Source: Octadecabacter sp.
GTDB lineage: Bacteria; Pseudomonadota; Alphaproteobacteria; Rhodobacterales; Rhodobacteraceae
Assembly: GCA_018608045.1 (NCBI GenBank)
Contig: JABBAI010000193.1
Span: forward strand, 1-49,192
Length of the DNA stretch: 49,192 nucleotides
Direction: 5' to 3'
A program made the translations under genes and the position numbers. The notes below the pieces were generated by a model. It was not told where the DNA came from, ran no database searches, and was given only the letters and a program-made list of their open reading frames with translations. Numbering within the stretch: the stretch's first letter is position 1; every line of letters begins with the position of its first letter. This document shows positions 26,633 to 36,016 of the stretch, piece after piece.

Positions 26633-27232
26633 ATGCCAGATCGAATTATTTTAGCGTCGACCTCACAAATCCGGTCCAAGTTGTTGGACGGTGCAGGCGT
26701 TCCCCATGATGTCGTAGCATCCCGAATCGATGAAGATTCGGTTAAGAAGGCGCTGGAAGCTGAGGGCGCGCCACCCCGTGACATCGCCGACACTCTGGCT
26801 GAGATGAAGGCGCGCAAGATTGCCGAAAAAGGGCAGGGTGGTTTGGTAATCGGATGTGACCAGGTTCTATCCTTAAAGGGGGAGGTCCTGTCCAAGCCCA
26901 AGACGATTGAAGACGCGCGCGGTCAGCTGAATGCGTTACGGGGCGAAACACATCAGCTTTTGTCTGCTGCCGTTATTTACGAAGACCTCAAACCTGTTTG
27001 GCGTCACGTTGGTGTTGCGCGTCTATCGATGCGCGATTTCAGCGATGATTACTGTGATGACTATCTGGCGCGCAATTGGGACAGCATCCGATGGGCCGTT
27101 GGCGGGTACAAAATCGAAGAAGAAGGCATCCGGCTGTTCCGTATGGTGCAGGGTGACACGTTCACGATTCAAGGCCTGCCGTTGTTAGAACTCTTGTCTT
27201 ATCTCACGCTTCGCGGAACACTGCCCACATGA
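26633..27232 (+). CDS. maf: Maf-family nucleoside triphosphate pyrophosphatase
   Basis: A 199-residue Maf protein. The N-terminal motif ILASTSQIRSKLL matches the family S-x-S-x-x-R signature, and IGCDQVLSLKGEVLSKP holds the catalytic acidic residue. Family members hydrolyse dTTP/UTP or 7-methyl-GTP; which applies here cannot be decided by eye. The ATG at 26633 has GGGGA about 8 nt upstream; an ATG at 26603 lacks one. A DnaA-like 9-mer overlaps the start codon. The stop overlaps aroE (ATGA). It is the first gene rightward of the presumed origin. Confidence 0.92.
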   Translation: MPDRIILASTSQIRSKLLDGAGVPHDVVASRIDEDSVKKALEAEGAPPRDIADTLAEMKARKIAEKGQGGLVIGCDQVLSLKGEVLSKPKTIEDARGQLNALRGETHQLLSAAVIYEDLKPVWRHVGVARLSMRDFSDDYCDDYLARNWDSIRWAVGGYKIEEEGIRLFRMVQGDTFTIQGLPLLELLSYLTLRGTLPT

Positions 27233-28062
27233 CCGATGCAAAAATTCCCCTCGCCGCCGTTCTTGGCCATCCCATCGTACAATCCAAATCGCCACGGTTG
27301 TTTGCGCATTGGTTGAAGACATACAATCGGCTCGGTTTCTATATTCCGATCGATGTCACGGAGGGCGATCTGGAAAAAGTCATTCGCACGATGCCGTCCA
27401 TGGGGTTTGTCGGATGTAATGTCACTGCGCCCCATAAGGTTGCAGTGCTTGAGATCGCAGATCTGGCAACGGACCGCGCGACCCTGATTGGCGCTGCCAA
27501 TACACTGATTTTCCGCAAAGATGGAAAAATCCACGCCGACAATACGGACGGCTATGGGTTTATCGCCAATTTGAAGCAAGGCGCGCCAGGCTGGGCCCCG
27601 TCCCTCGGGCCTGCTGCGGTTCTTGGTGCAGGTGGTGCGGCACGGGCTGTGATTGCATCATTGATCGATGTTGGTGTTCAGGAAATTTTCCTCAGCAACC
27701 GCACACGCCCAAATGCTGAGGCGCTAAAGTCTGCGTTCGGATCTAAGGTTACTGTCGTGGACTGGGTACAGGCGGGTAATATGCTTGAAGAGGCGGCGAC
27801 AATCATCAACACCACGTCACTTGGAATGCAGGGCAAGCCCGAGTTGCGCATTCCGCTGGATGGATTGCGGCGTGGTACGGTCGTCACCGATCTTGTATAC
27901 GCGCCCTTGAAGACGCGTCTTTTGATCGAAGCTGAAGCCGCGGGTTGTGTCGTGGTCGACGGCCTTGGAATGTTGTTGCACCAAGCCGTGCCAGGGTTTG
28001 AACGCTGGTTCGGCGTACGACCAGAAGTTGACGTCAACACACGCGCCGCCATCCTGTCATGA
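27229..28062 (+). CDS. aroE: shikimate dehydrogenase
   Basis: A 277-residue shikimate dehydrogenase, which reduces 3-dehydroshikimate with NADPH in aromatic amino-acid synthesis. Blocks seen: AAVLGHPIVQSKSPRLFAHWL (substrate serines), GCNVTAPHKVAVL with the catalytic Lys, NTDGYGFIANL with the catalytic Asp, the dinucleotide motif VLGAGGAARAV and the C-terminal DGLGMLLHQAVPGFERWFG. It overlaps maf and coaE by 4 nt each, giving a tightly coupled operon. Confidence 0.96.
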   Translation: MTDAKIPLAAVLGHPIVQSKSPRLFAHWLKTYNRLGFYIPIDVTEGDLEKVIRTMPSMGFVGCNVTAPHKVAVLEIADLATDRATLIGAANTLIFRKDGKIHADNTDGYGFIANLKQGAPGWAPSLGPAAVLGAGGAARAVIASLIDVGVQEIFLSNRTRPNAEALKSAFGSKVTVVDWVQAGNMLEEAATIINTTSLGMQGKPELRIPLDGLRRGTVVTDLVYAPLKTRLLIEAEAAGCVVVDGLGMLLHQAVPGFERWFGVRPEVDVNTRAAILS

Positions 28063-28652
28063 CGTTCGTTCTTGGTCTGACCGGATCAATCGGGATGGGC
28101 AAATCGACAACGGCGCAGATGTTTTTTGATGCTGGTGTACTTGTCTGGGATGCGGATGCGACGGTGCAACGCCTTTATGAAAAGGGTGGTGGCGTTGCGG
28201 ACTTGGTCGAACAGCATTACCCGCAAGTGATTGAGAATGGTGCCGTATCGCGCAGTAAACTGCGGGAGGTGATCGCGGCTGATCCAAAAGTGCTCGACCA
28301 TCTTCAGACATTGGTGCATCCGATCGTAGCGCTGGATCGTGCAGCTTTTTTATCGACTGCCACAGCGCCGATTGTTCTGTTGGATATTCCGTTGCTGTTT
28401 GAAATCGGTGCGGATGCGGATTGTACTGGTGCTGTTGTTGTATCTGCCCCAACCGATGTTCAGCGCCAACGCGTTCTGGCCCGCGGTGAAATGTCTGAGG
28501 CTGATTTTAACATGATCGTATCGCGTCAAATGCCAGACGCGGAAAAACGGGCCCGGGCACGTTGGGTGATCGAAACGGTCACGCTGGACCATGCGCGCCA
28601 ATCCGTGGCAAATATCGTGGCAGAGATTGAACAGGAATTAACTGATGCGTGA
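28059..28652 (+). CDS. coaE: dephospho-CoA kinase
   Basis: A 197-residue dephospho-CoA kinase, the last step of coenzyme A synthesis. The P-loop is [13 protein letters not shown] at the N-terminus, followed by the substrate region [16 protein letters not shown] and LVHPIV, and the lid [15 protein letters not shown]. It overlaps aroE by 4 nt and dnaQ by 8 nt. Confidence 0.96.
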   Translation: MTFVLGLTGSIGMGKSTTAQMFFDAGVLVWDADATVQRLYEKGGGVADLVEQHYPQVIENGAVSRSKLREVIAADPKVLDHLQTLVHPIVALDRAAFLSTATAPIVLLDIPLLFEIGADADCTGAVVVSAPTDVQRQRVLARGEMSEADFNMIVSRQMPDAEKRARARWVIETVTLDHARQSVANIVAEIEQELTDA

Positions 28653-29370
28653 AATCGTCCTTGATACCGAAACCACGGGGTTTGAGCCGTCTGAGGGTGA
28701 TCGCATAGTGGAAATCGGTGCGATTGAACTGGTCAATCACATGCCGACGGGACGCACGTATCACCAGTATATCAATCCAAAACGGTCCATGCCGCTTGGT
28801 GCGTATGAAATCCATGGGATCGGCCCTGATTTGCGGGAACCACCAGAAGACCCCAAACCTGGTCAGGTGACGTTGCGCGACAAGCCGGTGTTTGCCGACA
28901 TTGCGCAAGCGTTTGTTGATTTCGTTGGCGACGCAAAGCTCGTTATTCATAATGCCGCGTTTGATATGAAGTTCCTGAACGCCGAATTAGGTTGGGTGAA
29001 CCGCAAATTGCTTCCGATGGATCAAGCCCTTGATACGTTGACCATCGCCCGCAAGAAGTTCCCTGGGTCGCCAGCGTCTTTGGATGCGTTGTGTCGTCGG
29101 TTCAACATCGACAATTCAAACCGCACGCTGCACGGCGCGCTGTTGGACAGTGAAATACTGGCTGAGGTGTATCTTGAACTGATCGGCGGGCGTCAGCCTG
29201 ATCTGGTCATGGGTGGCCAAACCACGACAAAGACAACGACGGATGGCGCTGATTGGCGTCCGCAATCGCGCCCCACACCGCTTGCGCCCAAAATAAAAGC
29301 GGCGGAGGTCGATGCCCACGCCGCTTTTGTTAAATCACTCGGTGATGATGCGCTTTGGACTAAGTCTTAA
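28645..29370 (+). CDS. dnaQ: DNA polymerase III epsilon subunit (3'-5' proofreading exonuclease)
   Basis: A 241-residue DnaQ with the DEDDh exonuclease fold. Exo I is [24 protein letters not shown], Exo [16 protein letters not shown] and Exo [20 protein letters not shown], with the catalytic acids in place. The C-terminal tail after about residue 185 is the polar linker and polymerase-binding segment. Its ATG lies in the end of coaE, and its stop overlaps the convergent secB by 4 nt. Placement next to oriC is common in alphaproteobacteria. Confidence 0.96.
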   Translation: MREIVLDTETTGFEPSEGDRIVEIGAIELVNHMPTGRTYHQYINPKRSMPLGAYEIHGIGPDLREPPEDPKPGQVTLRDKPVFADIAQAFVDFVGDAKLVIHNAAFDMKFLNAELGWVNRKLLPMDQALDTLTIARKKFPGSPASLDALCRRFNIDNSNRTLHGALLDSEILAEVYLELIGGRQPDLVMGGQTTTKTTTDGADWRPQSRPTPLAPKIKAAEVDAHAAFVKSLGDDALWTKS

Positions 29371-29888
29371 GCGTCAGCCGTTTTACCTGCTTCAGCCTGC
29401 TGCTGTGCGCGCAACGCAAGCTGCTGGCGGTAGATCGCAACAAAATCGATCTGTTCAAGGTTCAACGGCGGGAAGCCTCCGTCACGTGTCAGGTCGCTCA
29501 CGATGCGGCGCACGAACGGGAACGTCATGCGTGGGCATTCGATCATCAAATAGGGGTGCAGCTGCTGTTCTGGCACGCCTTCGATTTCGAAGACGCCGGA
29601 ATATTCCAGCTCAAGTAGGAACAGCGTTTTGTCTGATCCTTGGTTGGTGGATGTGATCTTCAGTTTGGTGATGATCTCGTACTGGTTTTCAGTACCGCGC
29701 TTTCGCGCATCAAGGTTCACTTCGACTTTGATTTCGGGCTTCACTTCGCCGTCGACGCCTTTTTGCGCCATGACGTTTTCAAACGAAATATCGCGAACGA
29801 ACTGCGCCAGAATACGCTGTTTGATTTGTGGTGCTGCTGTCGTTGGATCAGCGGCGCCGTTTGTTGGTGTTGGTGTCTCTTCGGCCAT
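29367..29888 (-). CDS. secB: SecB export chaperone
   Basis: A 173-residue SecB, the tetrameric chaperone that keeps precursors unfolded and hands them to SecA. Family blocks are [26 protein letters not shown], the highly conserved [53 protein letters not shown] (read here in pieces such as LELEYSGVF and [11 protein letters not shown]). Length is typical. It converges with dnaQ and is 56 nt upstream-adjacent to fxsA on the same strand. Confidence 0.97.
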   Translation of the reverse strand: MAEETPTPTNGAADPTTAAPQIKQRILAQFVRDISFENVMAQKGVDGEVKPEIKVEVNLDARKRGTENQYEIITKLKITSTNQGSDKTLFLLELEYSGVFEIEGVPEQQLHPYLMIECPRMTFPFVRRIVSDLTRDGGFPPLNLEQIDFVAIYRQQLALRAQQQAEAGKTADA

Positions 29889-29944
29889 GTGACCCTCCGG
29901 ATTTCAATAAATTTGGGGATGTGTAGCAGGGGTCGCGGTGACCC

Positions 29945-30430
29945 TCAATGTTTTGTCCAGCCGGATGGGCCAGAATGAGGCGGATTGTCAGGGTCAACTT
30001 CTTCAAATTCTCCGTCAATGACGCCATCGGGGCGCTGGGCACGTGGATTTGGCTGACCGTCGGGACTCATCTGAAAGCTTTGAACATTCACTTTTTCACG
30101 GACACGTTTGTAAACGGCAGTTCGCACAGCGGGAATGAGCAACGCAAAACCAATAAAATCGGTGAAAAACCCAGGCGTAAGAAGCAACGCACCCGAAAAC
30201 AGGATCATCGCGCCATGGGCCAGATTTTCTGTCGGATCTTGCAGCTGTGAAAATGATCCACGCAAATTCATCATAGCTTGCGCGCCTTGGGTACGCACCA
30301 TCGCGGCACCAAGAATGGCGGTGATGATCACAATCGCGAGGGCCCAGCCCAGTCCGATTGCGCCTCCAACTTGGATGAACAGCGTGATTTCAAGCAATGG
30401 TATGCCGATAAAGAGCAAAAGAAGAAGCAT
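29945..30430 (-). CDS. fxsA: FxsA family membrane protein
   Basis: A 161-residue inner-membrane protein with an FxsA domain: IGIPLLEITLFIQVGGAIGLG at the N-terminus, further hydrophobic helices, and the conserved glycine/proline-rich loop FSGALLLTPGFFTDFIGFALLIP. FxsA in E. coli relieves F-plasmid exclusion of phage T7; the real cell function is unknown. The C-terminal 50 residues are polar and rich in D, P and G. It is divergent from the Tim44-like gene and precedes secB on the same strand. Confidence 0.88.
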   Translation of the reverse strand: MLLLLLFIGIPLLEITLFIQVGGAIGLGWALAIVIITAILGAAMVRTQGAQAMMNLRGSFSQLQDPTENLAHGAMILFSGALLLTPGFFTDFIGFALLIPAVRTAVYKRVREKVNVQSFQMSPDGQPNPRAQRPDGVIDGEFEEVDPDNPPHSGPSGWTKH

Positions 30431-30473
30431 GCGGCCTCCGGACTGGAAAGGAATTGTAGGGCGTAAGGTGGAC

Positions 30474-30501
30474 TTGACCCCCCCTCACCCCTACATAAGG
30501 T
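30474..30501 (+). promoter_or_regulatory. possible sigma-70 promoter of the Tim44-like gene
   Basis: TTGACC (30474-30479), 16 nt, then TAAGGT (30496-30501) lies 52 nt ahead of the start codon. The -35 is good, the -10 is poor. Pattern match only. Confidence 0.3.
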
Positions 30502-30552
30502 CGGTAGCCAGAATTTACCACTTGTCCTCAAACTGATCGGAAAGAAACACTC

Positions 30553-31212
30553 ATGAATTCGCCAGTCATCCAGCTTTTAGTTCTTGCCGGAATTGCGATT
30601 TTTCTGATCCTGCGCTTGCGCAGTGTTTTAGGTACGCGCGAAGGTTTTGAAAAGCCGCGCGTTCAAAAGCCAGAACCATCGCGCAGATCAACCCCTGATC
30701 TTGAAGTGATTGATGGCGGCCCTGATCCCGATGTTGTGGATTATGTTGATGCCGATAGCGATGCTGCCACCGCTTTGACCGCGATGAAGACCGTTGATCG
30801 GTCGTTTAGCGTACGCGAATTTCTGCGTGGCGGCCGTGGCGCCTATGAGATGATTCTGACCGAATTTGAAAAAGGTGAGCTGGCTGAGATTAAGCCGTTC
30901 CTGTCCGATGATGTCTATGAGGCCTTCGCAGGTGTCGTTGAGGATCGTGAAAAAAACGGGTTGAGCGTCAATTTCACATTTGTTGGTATCTCTGAAACGA
31001 CATTGGTTGATGCCGAATATAATGAGGCCACTAAAGAGGCTGAAATTTCGATCAAGTTTATCGCTGAAAGCACGTCAGCGGTTTACGACAATGGTGGTGA
31101 TTTGATCGAAGGATCACCGACAGAAATTAAAAAACAGCGCGACGTCTGGACCTTTGGCCGTACGATGGGCACGGGCGATCCGAATTGGTTCCTCGTCGCG
31201 ACTGGTGAATAA
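30553..31212 (+). CDS. Tim44/TimA family inner-membrane-anchored protein
   Basis: A 219-residue protein with one N-terminal membrane helix (VIQLLVLAGIAIFLILRLRSVLG), an acidic, proline-containing linker, and a C-terminal Tim44-like domain of NTF2 fold (from about residue 80; FSVREFLRGGRGAYEMILTEFEKGEL). It is the bacterial relative of the mitochondrial import motor protein Tim44. In alphaproteobacteria it sits beside mltA and secB/fxsA, as here. Its exact role is not established, although links to membrane protein assembly have been proposed. The stop overlaps the presumed mltA start. Confidence 0.88.
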   Translation: MNSPVIQLLVLAGIAIFLILRLRSVLGTREGFEKPRVQKPEPSRRSTPDLEVIDGGPDPDVVDYVDADSDAATALTAMKTVDRSFSVREFLRGGRGAYEMILTEFEKGELAEIKPFLSDDVYEAFAGVVEDREKNGLSVNFTFVGISETTLVDAEYNEATKEAEISIKFIAESTSAVYDNGGDLIEGSPTEIKKQRDVWTFGRTMGTGDPNWFLVATGE

Positions 31213-32242
31213 GAACGCACAAAAGTTCCTGCGCGCGGCAATTCTTGGACTGTCGTTGGTCGCAGCGGGGGGCACGATGGCAAATTCAACTTATCAGCTG
31301 TTGCAATTCGACGAGCTCGACGGCTGGGCGGATGATGACCATCAGGCAGCGATGGATGTGTTTTTATCGACCTGCGGTGACATGAAGGATCCCCACTGGT
31401 CGTCGATCTGCGGTGTGGCCCAAAGCGGCCAAGAGGCCCGCGGGTTCTTTGAGCGTTTTTTCACTCCTGTTTTGATTGACGACGGGCAAGACGCCTTGTT
31501 CACGGGTTACTTTGAGCCGGAATTACGCGGATCATTGACGCGCGGTGGGCCTTATCAATACCCTCTGTATCGATTGCCACCTAACCCGAGAGAATTATCG
31601 CGTCGTGAAATCGAAGAGACTAACGCGTTTGAAGGCCAAGGCCTTGAGATCGCGTGGATCGATGATGCTGTTGATGTGTTCTTCGTGCAGGTTCAGGGGT
31701 CTGGTCGTGTGAAGCTTGATACGGGCGGGGTTATCCGTGTTGGATATGGTGGCGCGAACGGGCGGGAATATTCGTCTGTCGGCCGCGCATTGATAGAACG
31801 CGGAATTTACCAAGCCCACCAAGTTTCCGCTGACGTGATCCGAAACTGGGTACGTCGGAACGGCGACGTCGGGCGCGAACTTTTGTGGGTCAATGAGAGT
31901 TTCGTGTTCTTTCGTGAAGTGAACGAAGTGCCACCAGAACTTGGCCCGTTAGGTGCGATGAACCGAAGCGTGACAACCATGCGGACCGTCGCGATTGACC
32001 CGTCATACATTCCATATGGCGCGCCTGTTTGGATCGAAAAGGCCGGCGCAAACCCGTTAAACCGTTTGATGGTCGCGCAGGACACTGGGTCTGCTATTCG
32101 CGGATCGCAACGTGCAGATATTTTCTTCGGCACCGGCGATGATGCGGGTCGCGCGGCTGGTCGGATTAAAGATGGCGGGCGGTTGGTTGTGTTGATGCCG
32201 TTGCAAGCTGCCTACGCGTTGTTGCCGGATGTGATCGAATGA
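31205..32242 (+). CDS. mltA: membrane-bound lytic murein transglycosylase A
   Basis: A 345-residue MltA-type lytic transglycosylase that cuts glycan strands to 1,6-anhydro-MurNAc products in the periplasm. The N-terminus (VNKNAQKFLRAAILGLSLVAAGG) is a signal peptide. The MltA domain holds LFTGYFEPELRGS and VQGSGRVKLDTGGVIRVGYGGANG, and the 3D domain has MVAQDTGSAIRGSQRADIFFGTG with the catalytic Asp. No lipobox Cys is visible, so it may be soluble periplasmic. Start taken as GTG at 31205, overlapping the stop of the upstream gene; its ribosome-binding site is weak, so translational coupling is likely. It overlaps the Smr gene by 4 nt. Confidence 0.93.
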   Translation: MNKNAQKFLRAAILGLSLVAAGGTMANSTYQLLQFDELDGWADDDHQAAMDVFLSTCGDMKDPHWSSICGVAQSGQEARGFFERFFTPVLIDDGQDALFTGYFEPELRGSLTRGGPYQYPLYRLPPNPRELSRREIEETNAFEGQGLEIAWIDDAVDVFFVQVQGSGRVKLDTGGVIRVGYGGANGREYSSVGRALIERGIYQAHQVSADVIRNWVRRNGDVGRELLWVNESFVFFREVNEVPPELGPLGAMNRSVTTMRTVAIDPSYIPYGAPVWIEKAGANPLNRLMVAQDTGSAIRGSQRADIFFGTGDDAGRAAGRIKDGGRLVVLMPLQAAYALLPDVIE

Positions 32243-32826
32243 AAAAGCCTCGGCATGTATCAGCCGAGGAGCGGGCGTTGTGGGATGTGGTGGTTAAGCG
32301 GGCAAAGCCGCTTAAGAAATCTGCGGCCAAACTGATCCGTGAAAAACCGCGCAAGCCAGAAGTTCATAAACCGGCCGCACCACGATCACTGCCAAAATTC
32401 AAAGTTGGACAGGTTGTTAATCATAGCGCCGACCACGATCTATTACCGTCCTTGGGTCAGCAAATGCGCGCGGCCCCCGTTCAGATGGATCAAAAAGCGT
32501 ACGGACGGTTGCGGCGCGGTAAGCTGAAGCCGGATGCGCGGATCGATTTACATGGCATGACCCTTGCGCAGGCGCATCCGGCGTTGACTGGATTTATTCT
32601 ACGGTCCGCAAGCGCGGGACATCGTCTGGTGCTAGTCATCACAGGTAAGGGGAAAGACCGCGATGATGGCGGTCCGATCCCGACACGATTTGGTGTGTTG
32701 CGTCATCAGGTTCCCCAATGGTTGAACATGGCGCCCTTGGGAAGTTTGGTTTTGCAAGTCAGTGAAAGCCATATCCGTCACGGCGGGCAGGGTGCGTATT
32801 ACGTGTATCTACGCCGCAGTCGCTGA
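32239..32826 (+). CDS. Smr domain protein
   Basis: A 195-residue protein with a C-terminal Smr (small MutS-related) domain from about residue 95: IDLHGMTLAQAHPALTGFI and VITGKGKDRDDGG, the LDLHG and TGKG motifs of Smr endonuclease-like folds, followed by HGGQGAYYVYLRR. The N-terminal part is basic and probably unstructured. In other bacteria Smr proteins cleave mRNA at stalled ribosomes or nick DNA; which activity applies is unknown. The start overlaps mltA (ATGA) and the end overlaps the convergent MFS gene by 18 nt. Confidence 0.9.
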   Translation: MKKPRHVSAEERALWDVVVKRAKPLKKSAAKLIREKPRKPEVHKPAAPRSLPKFKVGQVVNHSADHDLLPSLGQQMRAAPVQMDQKAYGRLRRGKLKPDARIDLHGMTLAQAHPALTGFILRSASAGHRLVLVITGKGKDRDDGGPIPTRFGVLRHQVPQWLNMAPLGSLVLQVSESHIRHGGQGAYYVYLRRSR

Positions 32827-34038
32827 ACGGTGGGCGACGGACACTGGATACAACAGCAGAATTGCCGCGACGAAGAATGTTGCCGCATAGCCCAACATCT
32901 GTGTTTCAAACCCGACGCCTTTGTCGATTAACCACCCGCTGAGGCCAGGGCCGATTGCGGACCCCAATACCATCAACGCAGTTGTCGCCGCTTTGATGGA
33001 ACCAAGGTTCAATGTACCGAAAAATTCTGCCCAACACGCGTTAAGCAGTGTTGCTTGCCCCCCGCCTGCGGCCCCCATGAGGATGATCGCCAATGCCGTC
33101 CATGCCAAGCTGGGGGCGTACCAATGGAGGACAAACGCGAAAATGTAGGGGATGAGGTAAAAGGGCAGCAGCCGGACAGCGCCGACCCGATCGACGAGCC
33201 ATCCGTAGATGATTGTGGAGAAGAGAAGCGTAATTGTTCCAAGTGGGAAGGCCGCAACGAGAGCGAGGTGTGACCAGCCTTTGATTTCTGCAAAATGCAC
33301 TTGGTGAAACCAGAACGCGGTGCCGAAACCGGAAAACGACATGACCGCGGGGGCCATGGCCCAAAAAATAGGGTGGCGCAGGGCATCCGCGCGGGTCCAG
33401 TGTTTGTTAAACAGGCCTGTGGATTGGTCGCTCTGCGCGACAGATTGTGGCGTGCGTTCCAGCCGCAAAAGCCGAAACAGGACCGGGGCCATCGCAAAGC
33501 AAAAGAATGCGCAACCGATCCAAATGATGTGCCAATCAATGCGGGATTTCAGCCAAACCATAATAAGCGGCAATGTGGCTTCGCCGAGCATAAACCCCAT
33601 GGCGGCGACGGCCAGTGCGCGGCCGCGTGTGGCAATGAACCAGCGTGCCATCGCTACGGTTGCTACATGGGTCGTCATACCTTGGCCGAAGAACCGCAGG
33701 AAAAAGATCACGAGGGGAAGGAGGGCCGCGATCGGGTTCAGGACGAACAAGATGCAGCTAAGCCCAAGCAGTAAGATTACAGTAATGCCGAGCTGCTTGA
33801 CGCGAAACCTGTCTGCCAATCCACCTGCGAATACCATGACAGCCGCCGATGCGCCTGTGCCGATCATATAGATCAGGCCCCAGTCTCCATTGCTTAGTCC
33901 ATAACTCTCACGGATCTCACCGCCAAAGATTGAAATGAAGTAGGTTTGCCCAAAGCTGGACAGGAAAGACAATAATGCGCCCGTCGCAAGGAAGGGCGCA
34001 TTCTGTTTGATGAAGCTGATGTATCCGGTGTCGGCCAT
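32809..34038 (-). CDS. MFS transporter
   Basis: A 409-residue major facilitator superfamily permease with about 12 hydrophobic segments. A motif-A-like loop is seen as GGLADRFRVKQLG between helices 2 and 3. The N-terminal YFISIFGGEIRESYGLSNGDWGLIYMIGT resembles monocarboxylate/OxlT-like MFS proteins. The substrate is unknown. It is single, with no linked regulator or enzyme, and converges on the Smr gene. Confidence 0.87.
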   Translation of the reverse strand: MADTGYISFIKQNAPFLATGALLSFLSSFGQTYFISIFGGEIRESYGLSNGDWGLIYMIGTGASAAVMVFAGGLADRFRVKQLGITVILLLGLSCILFVLNPIAALLPLVIFFLRFFGQGMTTHVATVAMARWFIATRGRALAVAAMGFMLGEATLPLIMVWLKSRIDWHIIWIGCAFFCFAMAPVLFRLLRLERTPQSVAQSDQSTGLFNKHWTRADALRHPIFWAMAPAVMSFSGFGTAFWFHQVHFAEIKGWSHLALVAAFPLGTITLLFSTIIYGWLVDRVGAVRLLPFYLIPYIFAFVLHWYAPSLAWTALAIILMGAAGGGQATLLNACWAEFFGTLNLGSIKAATTALMVLGSAIGPGLSGWLIDKGVGFETQMLGYAATFFVAAILLLYPVSVAHRSATAA

Positions 34039-34075
34039 ATCGTCTTATCGGGGTGATATGGCCAACTGGAAAGGG

Positions 34076-35380
34076 TTAAAGCACGTAACGGCTTATGTCG
34101 GTTGAACGGCTAAGTTCGCCCAAGTGTTCTTCGACGAAGGCAGCGTTCACTTCGATAGCTTCACCGCCACGATCCGGCGCGTTGAAAGACAAGTCCTCAA
34201 AAACACGTTCCATGACGGTATAAAGACGCCGTGCGCCGATGTTTTCGACGGACTCGTTCACCTCAGCAGCGATATGCGCGAGGGCTTTGATCCCGTCATC
34301 CGTGAACGAAACAATGACATTCTCGGTGCCCATCAAGGCGGTGTATTGACGGGTCAGCGCGTTGTCGGTTTCGGTGAGGATGCGCATGAAGTCGTCTTCG
34401 GTGAGCGCGCGCAGTTCAACGCGGATTGGCAGACGGCCCTGAAGTTCGGGCAGCAAATCGGATGGCTTAGCGATGTGAAACGCACCAGATGCAATGAACA
34501 GGATGTGGTCAGTTTTCACAGCCCCATGTTTGGTTGAAACGGTCGTGCCTTCGATCAATGGCAACAGATCACGCTGCACACCTTCGCGGGACACATCGGC
34601 ACCGCGTGCATCCGCGTTGCGGCAAACTTTGTCGATTTCATCAAGGAAAACGATGCCATTTTGTTCAACCGCATCAAGCGCTTTTTTGGTAATGGCTTCG
34701 TCGTCCAGCAATTTGTCAGCCTCATCCGCGATAAGGAGTTCGTAGCTAGAGGCCACGGTAGTTTTTTTCTTAATCGTGCGACCGCCAAAGGCTTTGCCGA
34801 ACATCGCGCCCAAATCCATTCCACCCATGCCTGGGGGCTGGCCGGGAATTTCCATGCCGCCCAATGGGCTGGACGTGTCAGCGAGTTCTATTTCGATGAG
34901 GGTGTTATCAAGCTCACCTGTTTTTAGCTTCTTGCGAAACATCTCGCGCGTGCCTTCTCGGGCGTCTTCACCGGCAATCGCATCGATCACCCGTGCTTCG
35001 GCAGCTTCATGGGCGCGTTGTTTCACGTAGTCACGCATGTATTCGCGGGTTTCATTGATGGCGGCTTCGACAAGATCGCGGATGATTTGTTCCACGTCGC
35101 GGCCTACATAGCCGACCTCGGTGAATTTCGTGGCTTCAACCTTGATGAAGGGCGCGCGGGCGAGTTTGGCCAAACGGCGCGAAATTTCTGTTTTACCAAC
35201 GCCAGTCGGCCCGATCATAAGGATGTTTTTCGGATAAACCTCATCACGCAGATCATCATCGAGGTGTTTGCGTCGCCAGCGATTGCGCAGTGCCACGGCA
35301 ACAGCGCGTTTGGCGTCTTTTTGGCCAATGATATGGCGGTCAAGTTCAGATACGATTTCGCGGGGCGTGAGGTCGGTCAT
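34076..35380 (-). CDS. hslU: ATP-dependent protease ATPase subunit HslU
   Basis: A 434-residue HslU (ClpY) unfoldase that feeds substrates to HslV. Walker A is GPTGVGKTE, Walker [11 protein letters not shown], with the intermediate domain inserted between them (including a Gly/Met-rich stretch [12 protein letters not shown]). The C-terminal residues DISRYVL are the docking tail into HslV. The start at 35380 overlaps the hslV stop (ATGA); an upstream in-frame ATG at 35425 would lie inside hslV. Length is typical. Confidence 0.97.
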   Translation of the reverse strand: MTDLTPREIVSELDRHIIGQKDAKRAVAVALRNRWRRKHLDDDLRDEVYPKNILMIGPTGVGKTEISRRLAKLARAPFIKVEATKFTEVGYVGRDVEQIIRDLVEAAINETREYMRDYVKQRAHEAAEARVIDAIAGEDAREGTREMFRKKLKTGELDNTLIEIELADTSSPLGGMEIPGQPPGMGGMDLGAMFGKAFGGRTIKKKTTVASSYELLIADEADKLLDDEAITKKALDAVEQNGIVFLDEIDKVCRNADARGADVSREGVQRDLLPLIEGTTVSTKHGAVKTDHILFIASGAFHIAKPSDLLPELQGRLPIRVELRALTEDDFMRILTETDNALTRQYTALMGTENVIVSFTDDGIKALAHIAAEVNESVENIGARRLYTVMERVFEDLSFNAPDRGGEAIEVNAAFVEEHLGELSRSTDISRYVL

Positions 35381-35904
35381 GCTTTGATGCTTTCGACTGT
35401 GAGGTTGCCGTTTGTGTAGACGCAAATATCTGCTGCGATGGCCAACGCGCGGCGTGCAATTTCCTCAGCGCTGAGGTCTTGATCCATCAATGCGCGTCCC
35501 GCGGCGAGGGCGAAGTTGCCGCCCGACCCGATGGCGGTAACGTCAAATTCAGGTTCCAACACATCGCCCGCACCTGTGATGACGAACAGGTCTTTCCCGT
35601 CGGTGACAATTAACATTGCCTCAAGTTTCTGGAGGTACTTGTCCGTCCGCCAGTCTTTGGCGAGCTCAACTGATGCGCGGGCAAGTTGGCCGGGCGTGGC
35701 CTCAAGTTTCTTCTCAAGCCTCTCAAGCAGGGTGAAGGCGTCGGCCGTTGATCCGGCGAACCCGCACACAATGTCGTGCCCGCCAGCGGTGAGGCGACGC
35801 ACCTTTTTGGCGGTGCCTTTCATGACCGTCTGGCCGACTGAAACTTGCCCATCCCCCGCGATGACCACTTCGTTCCCTTTGCGCACGCCGATAATAGTAG
35901 TCAT
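35377..35904 (-). CDS. hslV: ATP-dependent protease proteolytic subunit HslV
   Basis: A 175-residue HslV (ClpQ), the threonine peptidase of the HslVU complex. After removal of the initiator Met, the N-terminal Thr ([10 protein letters not shown]) is the nucleophile; [26 protein letters not shown] is the conserved proteasome-beta block. The start at 35904 is set by this Thr and by GGA 7 nt upstream; the frame is open further but has no family support there. A heat-shock-type promoter pattern lies 27-56 nt upstream. Confidence 0.97.
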   Translation of the reverse strand: MTTIIGVRKGNEVVIAGDGQVSVGQTVMKGTAKKVRRLTAGGHDIVCGFAGSTADAFTLLERLEKKLEATPGQLARASVELAKDWRTDKYLQKLEAMLIVTDGKDLFVITGAGDVLEPEFDVTAIGSGGNFALAAGRALMDQDLSAEEIARRALAIAADICVYTNGNLTVESIKA

Positions 35905-35930
35905 GTCATATCCAATCTTTGCTTGGAAAA

Positions 35931-35960
35931 TATATGGCGGCGCCGGGCCCTTTTCACAAG
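35931..35960 (-). promoter_or_regulatory. candidate sigma-32 promoter of hslVU
   Basis: On the minus strand CTTGTGA (35960-35954), 14 nt, then CGCCATATA (35939-35931) resembles the heat-shock promoter CTTGAAA-N11to16-CCCCATtTA. It lies between the trxA terminator and hslV, where a promoter is expected, and HslVU is heat-shock regulated in many bacteria. Confidence 0.5.
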
Positions 35961-35969
35961 GCCGCATGC

Positions 35970-35999
35970 AAAAAGGGCGCCCCGATCGGGACGCCCTTT
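35970..35999 (-). terminator. Rho-independent terminator after trxA
   Basis: On the minus strand AAAGGGCG (35999-35992) pairs with CGCCCTTT, with inner TCCC/GGGG pairs around a GATC loop and a run of T following. It lies 17 nt after the trxA stop, so it ends the trxA transcript and separates it from hslVU. It is the clearest intrinsic terminator in the window. Confidence 0.9.
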
Positions 36000-36016
36000 C
36001 AGTGCTTTCTAAGCGT

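Noticed and set aside
35019-35034. parS-like TGTTTCACGTAGTCAC in hslU
   Set aside because: Only the left half matches the 16-bp parS; the right half has several mismatches.
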